From: Antilocapra americana
Taxonomy: Eukaryota; Chordata; Mammalia; Artiodactyla; Antilocapridae
Direction of reading: 5' to 3'
DNA length: 64,000 nt
Assembly: GCA_007570785.1 (NCBI GenBank)
Contig: ML660774.1
Coordinates: forward strand, 4,500,201-4,564,200
This document shows, piece after piece, positions 1 through 11,092 of the stretch (positions are counted from its first letter, which is position 1; the number at the start of each line of letters is the position of its first letter). Both the position numbers and the translations under genes were made by a program. Below the pieces are notes generated by a model that had not been told where the DNA came from, searched no databases, and was given only the letters and a program-made list of their open reading frames with translations.

Positions 1-66
1 GGCTCCTCCATCCGTATAATTTCCCAGACAAGAATACTAGAGTAGGTTGCCATTTCCTTCTCTAAA
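1..66 (-). mobile_element. Bov-tA/Bov-A2 SINE fragment cut by the window edge
   Basis: The plus strand shows the reverse complement of the Bov SINE body: GGCTCCTCC, then a degenerate TTTCCCAGACAAGAATAC, then GGTTGCCATTTCCTTCTC. The rest of the element lies outside the window. Divergence suggests an older copy. Confidence 0.8.
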
Positions 67-539
67 AGCATATTTATATAGGAAAACAATACAAAGTTAA
101 TCCTGTATGTTATGAATATAATACAAATGCTAAGTATTAAGTGTTTTAAAGCTCATATTTCAGTATATAGTCATGTGTGCTATATATGTATCTATTCACT
201 GTATCTATATCTGTATCAATTATCTTTGAGTAAACTATTCAGTTGAACATATTTATTATTTAATAATTCTAAGTATAAATTTAATTAATTATAAATTTTA
301 GAATCCTGTAAAATATACTTAAATCAAAAAGCAACAGAGTATGCACATAATTGTATCTTATATTAATATAATTTTCAGATTAATATACATGCTTCTTTAA
401 AGCTGTGCCTCAAACCACATTTTGAAAAATCAACATTTTTTAGAATATTTCTCTTTATCTTAGAGTTTATACTGTTCTGATAATTTTTTTATTTAAAGTT
501 CAGTACTTCATAATCAAAAGTAATACACAATGTCTGATA
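67..539. other. AT-rich spacer, no feature recognised
   Basis: Strongly AT-rich sequence with many short TA and TTTA runs. I see no open frame, known repeat or RNA gene here. AAAAGTAAT at 516-524 recurs at 3344-3352 beyond the following L1 and may be its target-site duplication, although the match overlaps an A-rich tail. Confidence 0.5.
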
Positions 540-599
540 GAATTCTCCTGTGAAAGAGCTAATGCCTATCCTTCTAAAACTCTTTAAAACAATTGCAGA

Positions 600-2330
600 G
601 GAAAGAACACTTCCAAACTCATTCTATGAGGCCACCATCACCCTGATACCAAAACCAGACAAAGACAACATACAAAAAAAGAAAACTACAGGTCAATATC
701 ACTGATGAACATAGATGTAAAAATTCTCAACAAAATTTTAGCAAACAGAATTCAACAACATGTAAAACAGCTCATACACCATGATCAAGGTGGGTTTATC
801 CCAGGAATGTAAGGATTCTTGAATATACACAAATCAATCAATGTGACACACAATATTAACAAACTGAAAGATAAAAACCATATGATCATCTCAATAGATG
901 CAGAAAAAGCCTTTGACAAAATTCAACACCCATTTATGATTAAAACTCTTCAAAAATCTTCAAAAAAGGGGCATAGAATGAACTTACCTCAACATAATAA
1001 AGGCCATATATGGTAAGCCTACAGCAAATATTATTCTCAATGGTGAAAAACTGAAAGCATTCCCCCTAAGATCAGGAACAAGACAAGGGTGTCCACTTTT
1101 TCACCACTATTGTTCAACATAGTTTTGGAAGTCCTAGCTACAGCAATCAGAGAACAAAAAGAGATAAAAGGAATCCAGATCAGAACAGAAGTAAAATTCT
1201 CACTGTTTGCAGATGACATGATACTGTACATAGAAAGCCCTAAAGATAGTATCATAAAATAACTAGAGCTGATCAGTGGATTTAGCAAAGGTGCAGGATA
1301 CACAATCAATACACAGAAATCACTTGCATTTATATATAATAACAATGAAAAATTAGAAATTGAAATTAAGGAATCAATCTCATTCACCATTACAACAAAA
1401 AGAATTAAATATCTAGGAATAAACTTACCTAAGGAGACAAAAGAACTGTACACAAAAAATTATAAGAACCTGATGAAATAAATCAAGGATGACATAAACA
1501 GATGGAGAGATAGTTCATGTTCCTGGGTAGGAGGAATGAATATTGTGAAAATGACTATACTACCAAATGCAATCTACAGATTCAATGCGATCCCTGTCAA
1601 ATTACCAACAGCATTTTTCACAGAACTAGAACAAAAATTTTCACAATTCATATGGAAGCACAAAAGACCCTGAACAGCCAAAGCAGTCTTGAGAAAGAAG
1701 AATGAAGCTGGAGGAATCAACCTTCCTGACTTCAAATTAAACTACAAAGCTACAGTCATCAAAACAGTGTGGTACTGGCACAGAAACAGACATACAGACC
1801 AATGGAACAAGTTAGAAAGCCCAACAATAAACCCATGCACCTATGGATACCTTATTTTTGACAAAGGAGGAAAGAATATACAGTGGGGCAAGGACAGCCT
1901 CTTCAAAAAATGGTGCTGGGAAAACTGGACAGCTACATGTAAAAGAATGAAATTAGAACACTTGTTAACACCATACAAAAAGAAAAACTGAAAATGGATT
2001 AAAGACCTAAATGTAAGACCAGGAACTATAAAACTTTTAGAGGAAAACATAGGCAGGACACTCAATGGCATAAATCAAAGCAAGATCCTCCATGACCCAT
2101 CTCCTCGAGTAATAGAAATAAAAACAAAAGTAAACAAGTGTGACCTAATTAAACCTAGAAGCTTTTGCATGGCAAAAGAAACTATCAGCAAGGTGAAAAG
2201 ACAACCCTGAGAATGAGAGAAAATAATAGCAAATGAAACTGACAAAGGATTAATTTCCAAAATATATAAGCACCTCATACAACTCAATATGAGAAAAACA
2301 AACCACCCAATCAAAAAAGTGGGAAAAAGA
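600..2330 (+). pseudogene. L1 ORF2 remnant: reverse transcriptase and C-terminal region, broken
   Basis: L1 ORF2 encodes the endonuclease/reverse transcriptase that copies L1 RNA into the genome by target-primed reverse transcription. Only the polymerase and downstream part is present. Visible pieces are the RT motif A frame [17 protein letters not shown] (from about 882), the catalytic FADD motif encoded at 1206-1217 and followed by MILYIES, and a C-terminal stretch at 1689-1991 containing [19 protein letters not shown] and [18 protein letters not shown]. The frame is broken several times. A frameshift between motif A and 1014 brings in a stop at 1014-1016, a TAA follows the FADD region near 1259-1261, and a TGA ends the C-terminal piece at 1989-1991. 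The endonuclease domain is absent. This copy cannot make an active protein. Confidence 0.88.
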
Positions 2331-2840
2331 CCTAAATAGACATTTCTTCAAAGAAGACATACAGATTGCTAACAAACACATGAAAAGATGCTCACCATCA
2401 CTCATTATTACAGAAATGCAAATCAAAACTACAATCACCTCACACTGGTCAGAATGGCCATCATCTAAATGTCTACAAACAATAAATGCTGGAGAGGGTG
2501 TGGGGAAAAGGGAATGCTCTTGCAGTGTTGGTGGAAATGTAAATTGATACAGCCACTATGGAAGATGGTATGAAGTTTCCTCAAAAAACTAGGAATAAAA
2601 CCGCCATATGACCCAGCAATCCCACTCCTAGGCATATACCCTGAGGAAACCAAAACTGAAAAAGACACATGTATCCCATTGTTCATTGAAGCACTATTTA
2701 CAATAGCTAGAACATGGAAGCAACCTAGACATCTATTGACAAATGGATGGATAAAGAAGTCGTGGTACATATACACAATGGAGTATTACTCAGCCATAAG
2801 AGGGATGCATTTGAGTCAGTTCTGATGAGGTGGATGGCCC

Positions 2841-2893
2841 TGCTGCTGCTGTGTTGCTAAGTCGCTTCAGTCATGTCCACCTCTGTGCGACCC
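2841..2893 (-). mobile_element. Short Bov-A2-type SINE fragment inside the L1
   Basis: Starts with repeated TGCTGC, then TTGCTAAGTCGCTTCAGTC and CTCTGTGCGACCC, which is the reverse complement of a Bov-A2 3' end. The L1 text resumes at once with AGAGCCTATTATACA. Only about 53 bp of the SINE is present, so this is a strongly 5'-truncated insertion into a pre-existing L1. Confidence 0.8.
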
Positions 2894-3348
2894 TAGAGCC
2901 TATTATACAAAGTGAAGTAAGGCAAAATGAGAAAGATAAATATTGTATACTAACGCACATATACAGAATCTAGAGAAGTGTTACTGAAGAATTTATTTGC
3001 AGTGCAGCAATGGAGAAACAAGTAAAATAGACTTATGGACACGGGGAGAGGGGAGGAGAGGGTAAGATGTATGTTGAGAGTAACGTGGAAACTTACATTA
3101 CCATGTGTAAAATAGATAGTCAGTGGGAGTTTGCTGTATGGCTCAGGAAACTCAAACAGGGGCTCTGTATCAACCTAGAGGAATGAGATGGGGAGGGAGA
3201 CAAGAGGGAGGTTCAAAAATGAGGGGATACGTGTATACCTATGGCTGGCTGATGTTGAGGTTTGACAGAAAAGAACAAAATTCTTGTAAAGCAATTATCC
3301 TTCAATTAAAAAGTAAATAGAATTTTTTTAAAAAATTGTGAAAAAAAG

Positions 3349-3978
3349 TAATTCAAGTGTTGTCTCTCTGTTTCTTTATCAGATGACTATAGTGCTAACA
3401 GGGTCATTCATTTGATTTAATTAATAATTTAATTTATATTAAATATTTGGAATATTTTGAAACTCTGAGCAACTTTGCATTGCACTGTGCACCTTAACTG
3501 CCTGAAGCAATAGTGAAATATACATATCAGATGTTTCAAAATGTTTAAAATATTGTCATCATTTTGTTAATTACCTGAGGTATATTTGAAATATTTATTT
3601 CAGTGAATCTAGAAATGTGGGCAAATGTTTAATTAGATTGGACACATGTATTACCCCAATAGATATATAGAAATTTATAATATTGTACAAGAATTCTTAT
3701 ATTATTATATATAATATTCTTATACAAATTCTTCTACCTCAATTTGGTATCTGAAAAGCTGAGTGGAGAAAGTGAAAATAAAGTTTCTAGGAATCATTTA
3801 TTGAACTGAGCTTGACAAAGATTAGGGGTGGGTTGCCTGCATTCCCACTACTACTTTGCCCAAATGCCAGATAGAATTTTAAATGCAGTTCATTTTGGGG
3901 GTGAAATGAACTATTTCTGTGTTGTTTGGAGGATTTCCCCCAATCTATATAAATACCACGTCGTATACAGTAGATAAG
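3349..3978. other. AT-rich spacer
   Basis: AT-rich, with a TA palindrome-like patch around 3690-3722 and no open frame or recognised repeat. Confidence 0.45.
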
Positions 3979-4195
3979 GACTTCCCAGTTGGCTCAGTGG
4001 TAAAGAATCCACCTGCCAATGCAGTAGATGTGAGTTCAGTCCCTGGGTCAGGAAGCTAGATCCCCTACAGAAAGAAATGGCAATCCACTCCGGTATTCTT
4101 GCCTCGGAAATCCCATGGACAGAGTGTCTGGTGGACCACAGTCTGTGGGGTCACAAAAGAATCGGACACAACTTAAGCGACTAAACAGCAGCAAA
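3979..4195 (+). mobile_element. Bov-tA SINE, near full length
   Basis: Begins with the tRNA-derived head (GGACTTCCCAGTTGGCTCAG, then GTGGTAAAGAATCC), has the B-box-like GAGTTCAGTCCC, then the Bov body ending TCGGACACAACTTAAGCGAC and a short CAGCAGCAAA tail. This is an RNA polymerase III-derived SINE with no coding role. Divergence is moderate. Confidence 0.92.
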
Positions 4196-5184
4196 TTTTA
4201 TACAATTAAATTCTCTAATAAGTGTGTTAGCCTTACCCTTATTTATCTCAGGCCCCCAGCTCTTCTTTTGGCATCTTTATGTGTGACAGATAACTCACTG
4301 TCCTACTTGAAAGATTACGACTGGTCAAAATGAGATGCTAACATAATATTTGTGCCTTTTCAAAATGATCAGTGCTTTCATCCTCTTCCTTCCTACTTCC
4401 TCCCTCTTCTCCTCCTCCCTACTCTGCTCTCCTACCCTGTAAAATTGACCCTCTGTTTTTGCCCTTCTTTTATGCCCTCCAACGCATTCTTTCTTGTTTC
4501 ACTTTGGGATCTTATTCCACCAATGAGTTCTCTCTATTAGCTGTTATTTCCATGCTAGGACACTAAGTTTCTACATTATTAAAAACAATTCTGGATCAAC
4601 AGGTTCAAAGGTCAGTCAACCAAAGTCAACTGTATTATTACAGGAAATGCTTCTTGCAAGTGAGTAGCTTGAGGAATATTGACATTATCTGTGTCCTTGT
4701 ATTAATAGTTTATGGAGGTTAGATATCTTCCAATCAAAACAAAAATGATTGTATTCAAAATTAGCACAATCCTTGATTATTTTGATTTAGACAAGATAAC
4801 ATGTTTTGCCCTAAAATAAGCGTGTTGTTTAAAATCCTGAAACTAAGTACTGAATTTATTTATTTATTTAACTAACTAAATTTATTTTGTTTAAATAAAT
4901 TTATCCATTTGTTTAAAAATTGTTGAATAAAATACCAAAAAAAAACTGAGAAAATAAAGAGGACTCATTTCTTAATAATGGCAAAGTAATTAGCATTTTC
5001 ATTGAAAAAATTCCATCAAAAATTTACTCAATGCAAGTTCTGCAATTTTAATAAGATTATGTTTCATTAGCTTTAACAAAGTACATGTATACATACTAAA
5101 CTGTTCCTCAAAGTCTAATTAATGCATAACAAAAAAACAGACTGCCTCCTCAAGAATCTATTTGCAGTATGACCTTTAATACCT
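4196..5184. other. Spacer with a pyrimidine-rich tract
   Basis: Contains a C/T-rich, almost purine-free stretch at about 4378-4440. The overlapping small plus-strand frames there follow from the base composition and do not look like genes. The remainder is AT-rich with TTTA repeats near 4855-4880. No recognised repeat family. Confidence 0.45.
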
Positions 5185-5330
5185 GCACTGTCCTATATGG
5201 TAGCCACTAGCCAATATGTTCCTACTCAAATTTTAGTTAAAATTTAGAATTTGTTTCTTCAAATGTAATAGCCACATGCCAGGTATTCAAGAAATATAAA
5301 AGGCCAGTAGCCACCATTTTGGGAAGTATA
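5185..5330. mobile_element. Palindromic DNA-transposon remnant (hAT/MER type)
   Basis: The left end (ACTGTCC, then GGTAGCCACTAGCCA) and the reverse complement of the right end (ACTTCCC, then GGTGGCTACTGGCC) match imperfectly over about 27 bp, so the element has degenerate terminal inverted repeats and a short non-coding core. The TAGCCACTAGCCA motif is typical of an old mammalian hAT-like non-autonomous element. I am unsure of the exact MER name. It encodes nothing. Confidence 0.65.
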
Positions 5331-7610
5331 AGTTTATATAAATTTATATAATTGCAGAAACTTTTATTAGATGCTTTTGCTTTAAATCTTTCAAAACACC
5401 TACTTTGTCTTCTATATAAAGTGATGGCAAATACTCAGAAAGTTGATAAGGAGGTTATATGAAAACATGTGCATGAAAACATAGTCCACTAATGTCTGTT
5501 CAGTAAAAATTGTTTTCTTTCCTCTCTTCTTTCTTACTCTGGAAACTTTTCCATGATTATGGTTATTCCATAAATTGAGAAGCAGACCATCCATGGAAAG
5601 ATACATGAGATCATTATAGTAGAGTTATTGTTCTTCTGACTTGTAAAATGTTTTTACAGATGCCTTTCTTTTTTGATAATCTCAACTATATTTACCATTT
5701 TACTGACTATCTCAAGGTGGTAGTGGTTATCATTTTGTGTGTGTGTATAAAGTTCACTGAAAAACCACAAGGACCATGGTTCAATATTTTTCTGAAATAT
5801 TTAAAGTAATATTTTGATCTGCTTTTCCTGAAAGCAAAGACTTAGAATAGACTATGCAGCTGTTAAGGTGTCTATCTGCAAGCATCCTGTCAATGACCAC
5901 TAAGCAGTTACTCTATAAAGCCGACCGAACTGAACCAATCTCTTCTTCCATTCTCACTTTTGGCAAGAATGAGAGGGGGAATCCATTTTAGACTCCATCC
6001 TTACCAGCACAGAAAACTCTAATCTGAAGAATCAAAGCCCAGCCCCAAACCAACAAAACACAAAAAATAACAACATTTTAACTTCTTATTGAGTCAGTGA
6101 TTTGAAGCTTGTTGGACATTTTTACTTAACAGATGGATTCTAAACTACCAAAGCTTGACTTTCAGTTGTCGTTTTTTCCCCTATCATTAACTGATATCCC
6201 CACAACTGTAAATAGGAAAGGAAGGGAGGGAAGAAGGGAGGAAACAGAGGGTGATGATGAGATTGAAAATCAGCTGGAGTCAGTTCCAGAAGCCTCAAGC
6301 TTTTCCCGTTGGTCCAGCCAGTCCCTGTGGTACAGCCATCAGTATTACCTTGTCAGGAGGATGAACGAGGCTATCTTTTTTCTTCTTCTCTTCATCTCTC
6401 ATTCCCACTGCTCTCTGGGTTAAACTCTCAGGGCGAAGTACTCCCAAGAAGAGCTAGAAAATTTATACAGCTCTTACCATAAAAGAGCCCAGGAACCCGA
6501 AGAGTCAAACACAGCCTAAAATTAGCCTTACAGGTGCTAAATATCCTATTGGGGCATCCGCTTCTGCAAGTGGAAAACAAACATTGATTAAAGAACCTAA
6601 TAGCATGTTTTGCTTTGATAATTGCAGAAGCTGTGGGAAAGAATACATGTTCTCCAGATCGAACTTTGCTAAATGAGGGTCAGTAGCTTTAAGCTTTTTA
6701 TAGTAGAAGCTCAGCCCTGCAGTAAGTGAATATTTTAACCACAGGAACACTGAAAATTCAATGATATTTTCATAATTGCATTTCGGATAGTCAATAAACA
6801 CTGCAACCTGAAGTAGCTTGCTTTGAAGCAAACTTGATTGCCTCGCTGAAAACATTGTGCCACCTAACTAGGTTTATATTAATAAACCTAACTGCTGAAC
6901 TCTGAATATAATAGGACAATTACCTCCAGGAAGCATTAGTATTCATTATACCCAAAGCATTAGTTTGTATAGACAGCTGCAGACACAATGCATGTAGAAT
7001 AGTTATGGTGCATGCTATTTGAATTTTCTTGCTTGTCTTTGCTGGGTGTCTGAAATGCTTTCTCCTAATAATGCCCTGGCTAAATAAAAACTATATTTAC
7101 TTATTTATGTGTATAGATAAAGTACAGATGAGGAAATATAATCACTAAACTCAGTGAAATCTGTTAAAAGACAGACTAAATTTATACATATTTTTCTTTT
7201 GTAGTCAAAATATTTCATAGAAATAATACTACATTTTAAAATAGATATTAGACATTAGAAGGGCTATCCATTTACCACTATCACTTAAATATTTTCTTTA
7301 ATTCTTTGGCTTCTATTTGCGCTATTGGTTGCTTCTCTTTACTTGAGTATGAGTATTAATTTCAGAATATCCTAAAATGATGAAGAAAAAGGGTTTCATT
7401 ATAACCAATCTTCTAGAACAGAGTGTAGCTTTAAAACTAAAATTTTTGGATAATGTTCAAAAGGTAATAAATACCACCTCAAGTTCTTCAAATGTTGCTT
7501 TTTAGAAACCAAATGCATCCTGATTTAAAATATAACATGCAGAACTAACATCTCTCAAAAATCCTAAGTAGTTGATGAAACCACATAGAAATCCCAGAAA
7601 AACCCAGATA
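5331..7610. other. Single-copy spacer, no gene recognised
   Basis: AT-rich. It contains a short GTGTGTGTGT run near 5738 and an isolated 116-codon minus-strand frame (6505-6855) with no recognisable domain. The sequence around 6520-6860 is less AT-biased than its flanks. I see no repeat family, splice-bounded exon series or RNA gene. Confidence 0.45.
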
Positions 7611-8452
7611 ATCAGTTCAGTCACTCAGTCAGCTCTGACTCTGTGACTCCATGAACCAAGCACTCCAGGCCTCCCTGTCCATTACCAACTACCAGTGTCT
7701 ACCCAAACCCATATCCATTGAGTCGGTGATGCCATCCAAACATCTCATCCTCTGTTGTCCCCTTCTCCTCCTACCCTCAATCTTTCCCAGTATCAGAGTC
7801 TTTTTAAATGAGTCAGCTCTTCGCATGAGGTGGCCAAAGTATTGCAGTTTCAGCTTCAACATCAGTCCTTCCAATGAACACCCGGGACTGATCTCCTTTA
7901 GGGTGGACTGGTTGGATCTCCTTGCAGTCCAAGGGACTCTCAAGAGTCTTCCCCAGTGCCACAGTTCAAAAGTATCAATTCTTCAGCACTCAACTTTCTT
8001 TGTAGTTCAACTCTCACATCTATACATGACTACTAGAAAAACCATAGCCTTGACTAGACAGACTTTTGTTGAAAAAGTAATGTCTTTGCTTTCTAATATG
8101 CTGTGTAGGTTGGTCACAACCTGCCTTCCAGGAGGAATCATCTTTTAATTTCAGGGCTGCAATCACTACCTGCAGTGCTTTTGGAGCCCCAAAAATAAAC
8201 TCAGCCACTGTCTCCCCATCTGCTTGTCATGAAGTGATGAGACCTGATGCCATGATCTTAGTTTACTGAATGCTGAGCTTTAAGCCAACATTTTCCCTCT
8301 CCTCTTTCACTTTCATCAAGAGGCTCTTTAGTTCTTCTTCCCTTTCTGCCATAAGGGTGGTGTTATCCGCATATCTGAGGTTCTTGATATTTCTCCTGGC
8401 AATCTTGATTCCAGCTTGTTTTTCCTCCAGCCCAGTGTTTCTCATGATGTAA
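7611..8452 (-). mobile_element. 5'-truncated BovB LINE, 3' 0.84 kb
   Basis: BovB is an RTE-clade non-LTR retrotransposon. Read on the minus strand, the copy starts within the reverse transcriptase (frame LRYADNTTLMAEREEELKSL), continues through the C-terminal region ([19 protein letters not shown], then [16 protein letters not shown]) and ends at the standard 3' end with repeated CAGTTCAGTCACTCAGTC on the plus strand. The polymerase YADD motif reads YADN here: codon AAC replaces GAC at 8362-8364. Stops and frameshifts split the rest. The copy is inactive. Confidence 0.92.
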
Positions 8453-8590
8453 AGGACTGTTTAAAAGGGAAATAAACTAGAAGGGATTATGAAATGAAGA
8501 TGGTAACCAGCAACAATTAATTTAGCAAAAGTATCAAAGTTCCTTTCCCCTCTGCTACTCTTCTTATGATTAGTGCTCCCCTATTGTGTC

Positions 8591-8812
8591 TGCATTGCTG
8601 TTTAGTCACTGAGTCATGTCCAACTCTTCTGTGACCCAATCAACCATAGCCCGCCAGGCTCCTCTGTCCAAGGGATTTCCCAGGCAAAATACTGGCGTGG
8701 ATTTCCATTTCCTCCTCCAGGAGATCTTCCTGACTCAGGGATTGAACCTGCCTCTCCTGTGGCCTCTGCATTGTCAGGTGGATTCTTTACCACTGGGCCA
8801 CCTGGGAAAACC
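8591..8812 (-). mobile_element. Bov-tA SINE with a probable target-site duplication
   Basis: Near full-length Bov-tA in reverse. The plus strand runs from TTTAGTCACTGAGTCATGTCC through GGCTCCTCTGTCC to ACCACTGGGCCACCTGGG, the reverse complement of the tRNA-like head. ATTGTGTC (8583-8590) and ACTGTGTC (8813-8820) differ by one base and probably mark the duplicated target. Confidence 0.9.
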
Positions 8813-8820
8813 ACTGTGTC

Positions 8821-9339
8821 AGTGATTGGAATCTAACTGAAGTATCTTGCATGTTATCACCTGAAGGATTCCAGGGTCTAGAATTTTTAAAATTCATAGT
8901 ATGGGCCTTCAATGATCAGTTTCAACCACTGTGATGCACAAAACTGAGGGATCTGACAAAATCAAGTTTTTGTCAGTTTTGTCAAGTTAGTGCTAAGATT
9001 ATTCAAAGAATGTTTATTGATTGTTTTTGTTCTTTGCATGAAGGAAAAGAGGCGAGAAAGAGCATGTTTCTGTCAGACATATTTAATTGTTATTAATTTA
9101 TATCTATTCTGCAGCTCTTATTGACTCTTAGTTTGCATTTCATTGTTCTCTCACCTGCTTTTTATGTTTAGGAAGGAAAACCTCAAGAGCATTATTAATT
9201 GGGATTAAATAATAGAATGCCAAGTATAAATGTATACTCCATCATTTCTTCATTTCTATTTCCTTAGACAGCTAAAGAAATTGATTGGCATTTGTTTTAT
9301 ATTTTGATTATAAAACCGATGATATTAGTTATAAATGAT
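8821..9339. other. AT-rich spacer with a small perfect hairpin
   Basis: No gene or repeat family recognised. CTGACAAAA (8953-8961) pairs perfectly with TTTTGTCAG (8968-8976) around a 6-base loop, and part of the arm repeats directly afterwards. Confidence 0.4.
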
Positions 9340-9655
9340 GTAGAATATACAAGAAAGTAAAATTAAAAATTTTAAATCACTTCAATTTTACCACCAGAGA
9401 TAATAATTGAGAATATTTGGATACTTTTTAAGAATCTTCCTCCATTATTCTTCCATAAGAATGTATGTGTATTTCTTGTATATTTACTAGGTTTTGAGAA
9501 TTTTCCAGGATATCAGACATTCTTGAATGCTTGTTATTAACTGTTATTGACTGCATAATTTATTTGACCAATGTTGGACAATCAGATTATTTCTAATTTT
9601 TTTTCACTCTAGCTAATTTTACAACGAGCACCTTATAAGTACATTTTATACCAAT
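9340..9655 (-). mobile_element. Probable old L1 fragment
   Basis: The text around ACCAGAGATAATAATTGAG and, later, ATTTATTTGACCAATGTTGG, followed by TTTCACTCTAGCTAATTTTAC, resembles the reverse complement of an old L1 ORF2 end (the region just before its 3' UTR). It is heavily diverged. It could be another old LINE. Confidence 0.45.
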
Positions 9656-9701
9656 TTCTGTGTATTTTTAATTGGAATATAATTGACATGTAACAATATT
9701 T

Positions 9702-10655
9702 CAGTTCAGTCCAATTCAATCACTCAGTCTGTCCAACTCTTTGCAACCCCATGAACCGCAACACAGCAGGCCTCCCTGTCCGTCACCAACTCCCGGAGTC
9801 TACCCAAACCCATGTCCATCGAGTTGGTGATGCCATCCAGCCATCTCATCCTCTGTCGTCCCCTTCTCCTCCTGCCCTCAATCTTTCCCATCATTAGGGT
9901 CTTTTCCAATGAGTCAGCTCTTCGCATCAGGTGGCCAGAGTATTGGAGTTTCAGTTTCAACATCAATCCTTCCAATGAACACCCAGGACTGATCTCCTTT
10001 AGGATGGACTGGATGTATCTCCTTGCAGTCCAATGGACTCTCAAGAGTCTTCTCCAACACCACAGTTCAAAAGCATCAATTCTTCGGTGCTCAGCTTTCT
10101 TTATAGTCCAACTCTCACATCCATACATGACCACTGGATAAACTATAGCCTTGACTAGATGGACCTTTGTTGACAAAGTAAAGTCTCTGCTTTTTAATAT
10201 GCTGTCTAAGTTGGCCATAACTTTCCTTCCAAGGAGTAAGTGTCTTTTAATTTCATGGCTGCAATCACCATCTGCGGTGATTTTGGAGCCCAGAAAAATA
10301 AAGTCAACTACTGTTTCCACTGTTTCCCGTCTATCTGCCGTGAAGTGATGGGACGAGATGCCATGGTCTTAGTTTTCTGAATGTTGAGCTTTAAGCCAAC
10401 TTTTTCACTCTCCTCTTTCACTTTCATCAAGAGGCTCTTTAGTTCTTCATTTTCTGCCATAAGGGTGGTGTCATCTGCATATATGAGATTATTGTTATTT
10501 CTCCCAGCAATCTTGATTCCAGCTTGTGCTTCCTCCAGCCCAGCGTTTTACATGATGTACTCTGCATATAAATTAAATAAGCAGGGTGACAGTATACAGC
10601 CTTGATGTACTCCTTTTCCTATTTGGAACCAGTCTGTTGTTCTGTGTCCAGTTCT
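9702..10655 (-). mobile_element. 5'-truncated BovB LINE inserted in L1
   Basis: A 0.95-kb BovB 3' part in reverse. On the minus strand it begins just before the polymerase motif C region, keeps a readable YADD sequence, and carries a long open C-terminal frame of 198 codons (10320-9724) with [40 protein letters not shown] and [20 protein letters not shown]. It ends with CAGTTCAGTCCAATTCAATC on the plus strand. That long frame covers only the RTE C-terminal extension. It lacks the endonuclease and most of the polymerase, so it is not a gene. Confidence 0.93.
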
Positions 10656-10977
10656 TTCAAGTTTAAAACTTAATGATTTGATATTCATGTATACTCAGAG
10701 ATGATCACTAAAAGAAATCTAGTTAACATCTATTAGCATATAGAGTTACAAAAAATCTTTTTTGTGTGTGATGAGAACTTTAGGAGTTTACTCTCACCAA
10801 CTTTCAAATATGCAGTGCAGTATTATTAACTGAGGTCACTATGCTATACATTTCCTCTCCATGACCTATATGCTTTTTAACTGGAAATTTGTACCTTTTG
10901 ACCCCCTTCATCAATTTTGTTCACTCTCCCCTGCTTCAGGCAAGTTACCAATCTGTTCTACGTATCTATGAGCTTGT

Positions 10978-10994
10978 TTGTGTGTGTGTGTGTG
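10978..10994 (+). repeat. (TG)n microsatellite, short
   Basis: About eight TG units followed by nine A's, lying at the boundary between the L1 block and the SINE fragment. Confidence 0.85.
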
Positions 10995-11005
10995 AAAAAA
11001 AAATT

Positions 11006-11092
11006 GAAGAAGGAAATGGCAACTCAGTACAGTACGCTTGCCTGGAGAATTCCATGGACAATCCTGGTGGGCTACAGTTCATGAAGTCTCAC
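11006..11092 (+). mobile_element. Bov-tA SINE body fragment
   Basis: GAAGAAGGAAATGGCAAC, then GCTTGCCTGGAGAATTCCAT and GGTGGGCTACAGTTCATG match the Bov-tA body. The tRNA-like head and the final tail are absent. It sits inside the old L1, whose text resumes with GGTTCCACATG. Confidence 0.85.

Larger units (their letters stand above)
540..3340 (+). mobile_element. 5'-truncated L1 LINE, ORF2 through 3' end
   Basis: A plus-strand L1 of about 2.8 kb starting within ORF2, with no 5' UTR or ORF1. It opens with the region just before the reverse transcriptase (GAGGCCACCATCACCCTGAT), passes through the polymerase and C-terminal region, and ends in a 3' UTR whose last part reads TTGTAAAGCAATTATCC followed by an A-rich tail near 3325-3348, as in ruminant L1. 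A Bov SINE fragment interrupts it at 2841-2893. It is 5'-truncated, as most L1 insertions are. Confidence in family is high; the 5' end is approximate. Confidence 0.92.

Noticed and set aside
1037..1453. 138-codon minus-strand open frame
   Set aside because: It is antisense to the L1 reverse transcriptase and has no known motif. It is a shadow of decayed ORF2.
3690..3725. AT palindrome as a cruciform or origin signal
   Set aside because: Imperfect TA-rich sequence of a kind frequent in this AT-rich DNA, with no other supporting signal.
3979..4060. tRNA-like sequence with box A/B resemblance
   Set aside because: This is the head of a Bov-tA SINE. The same applies to the heads at 12491, 16194, 22812, 38175, 50706 and 61853. 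None is a functional tRNA gene.
6505..6855. 116-codon frame as a protein-coding gene
   Set aside because: No recognisable domain, no exon structure and no homology I can name. Kept only as a low-interest finding.
7651..8148. 165-codon plus-strand open frame
   Set aside because: It runs antisense through a BovB copy. Similar antisense frames recur in the other BovB copies at 9.8, 19.9 and 31.5 kb, so it reflects the LINE sequence, not a gene.
9724..10320. 198-codon open frame that might look like a gene
   Set aside because: It is the C-terminal domain of a 5'-truncated BovB, with no endonuclease and no full polymerase.
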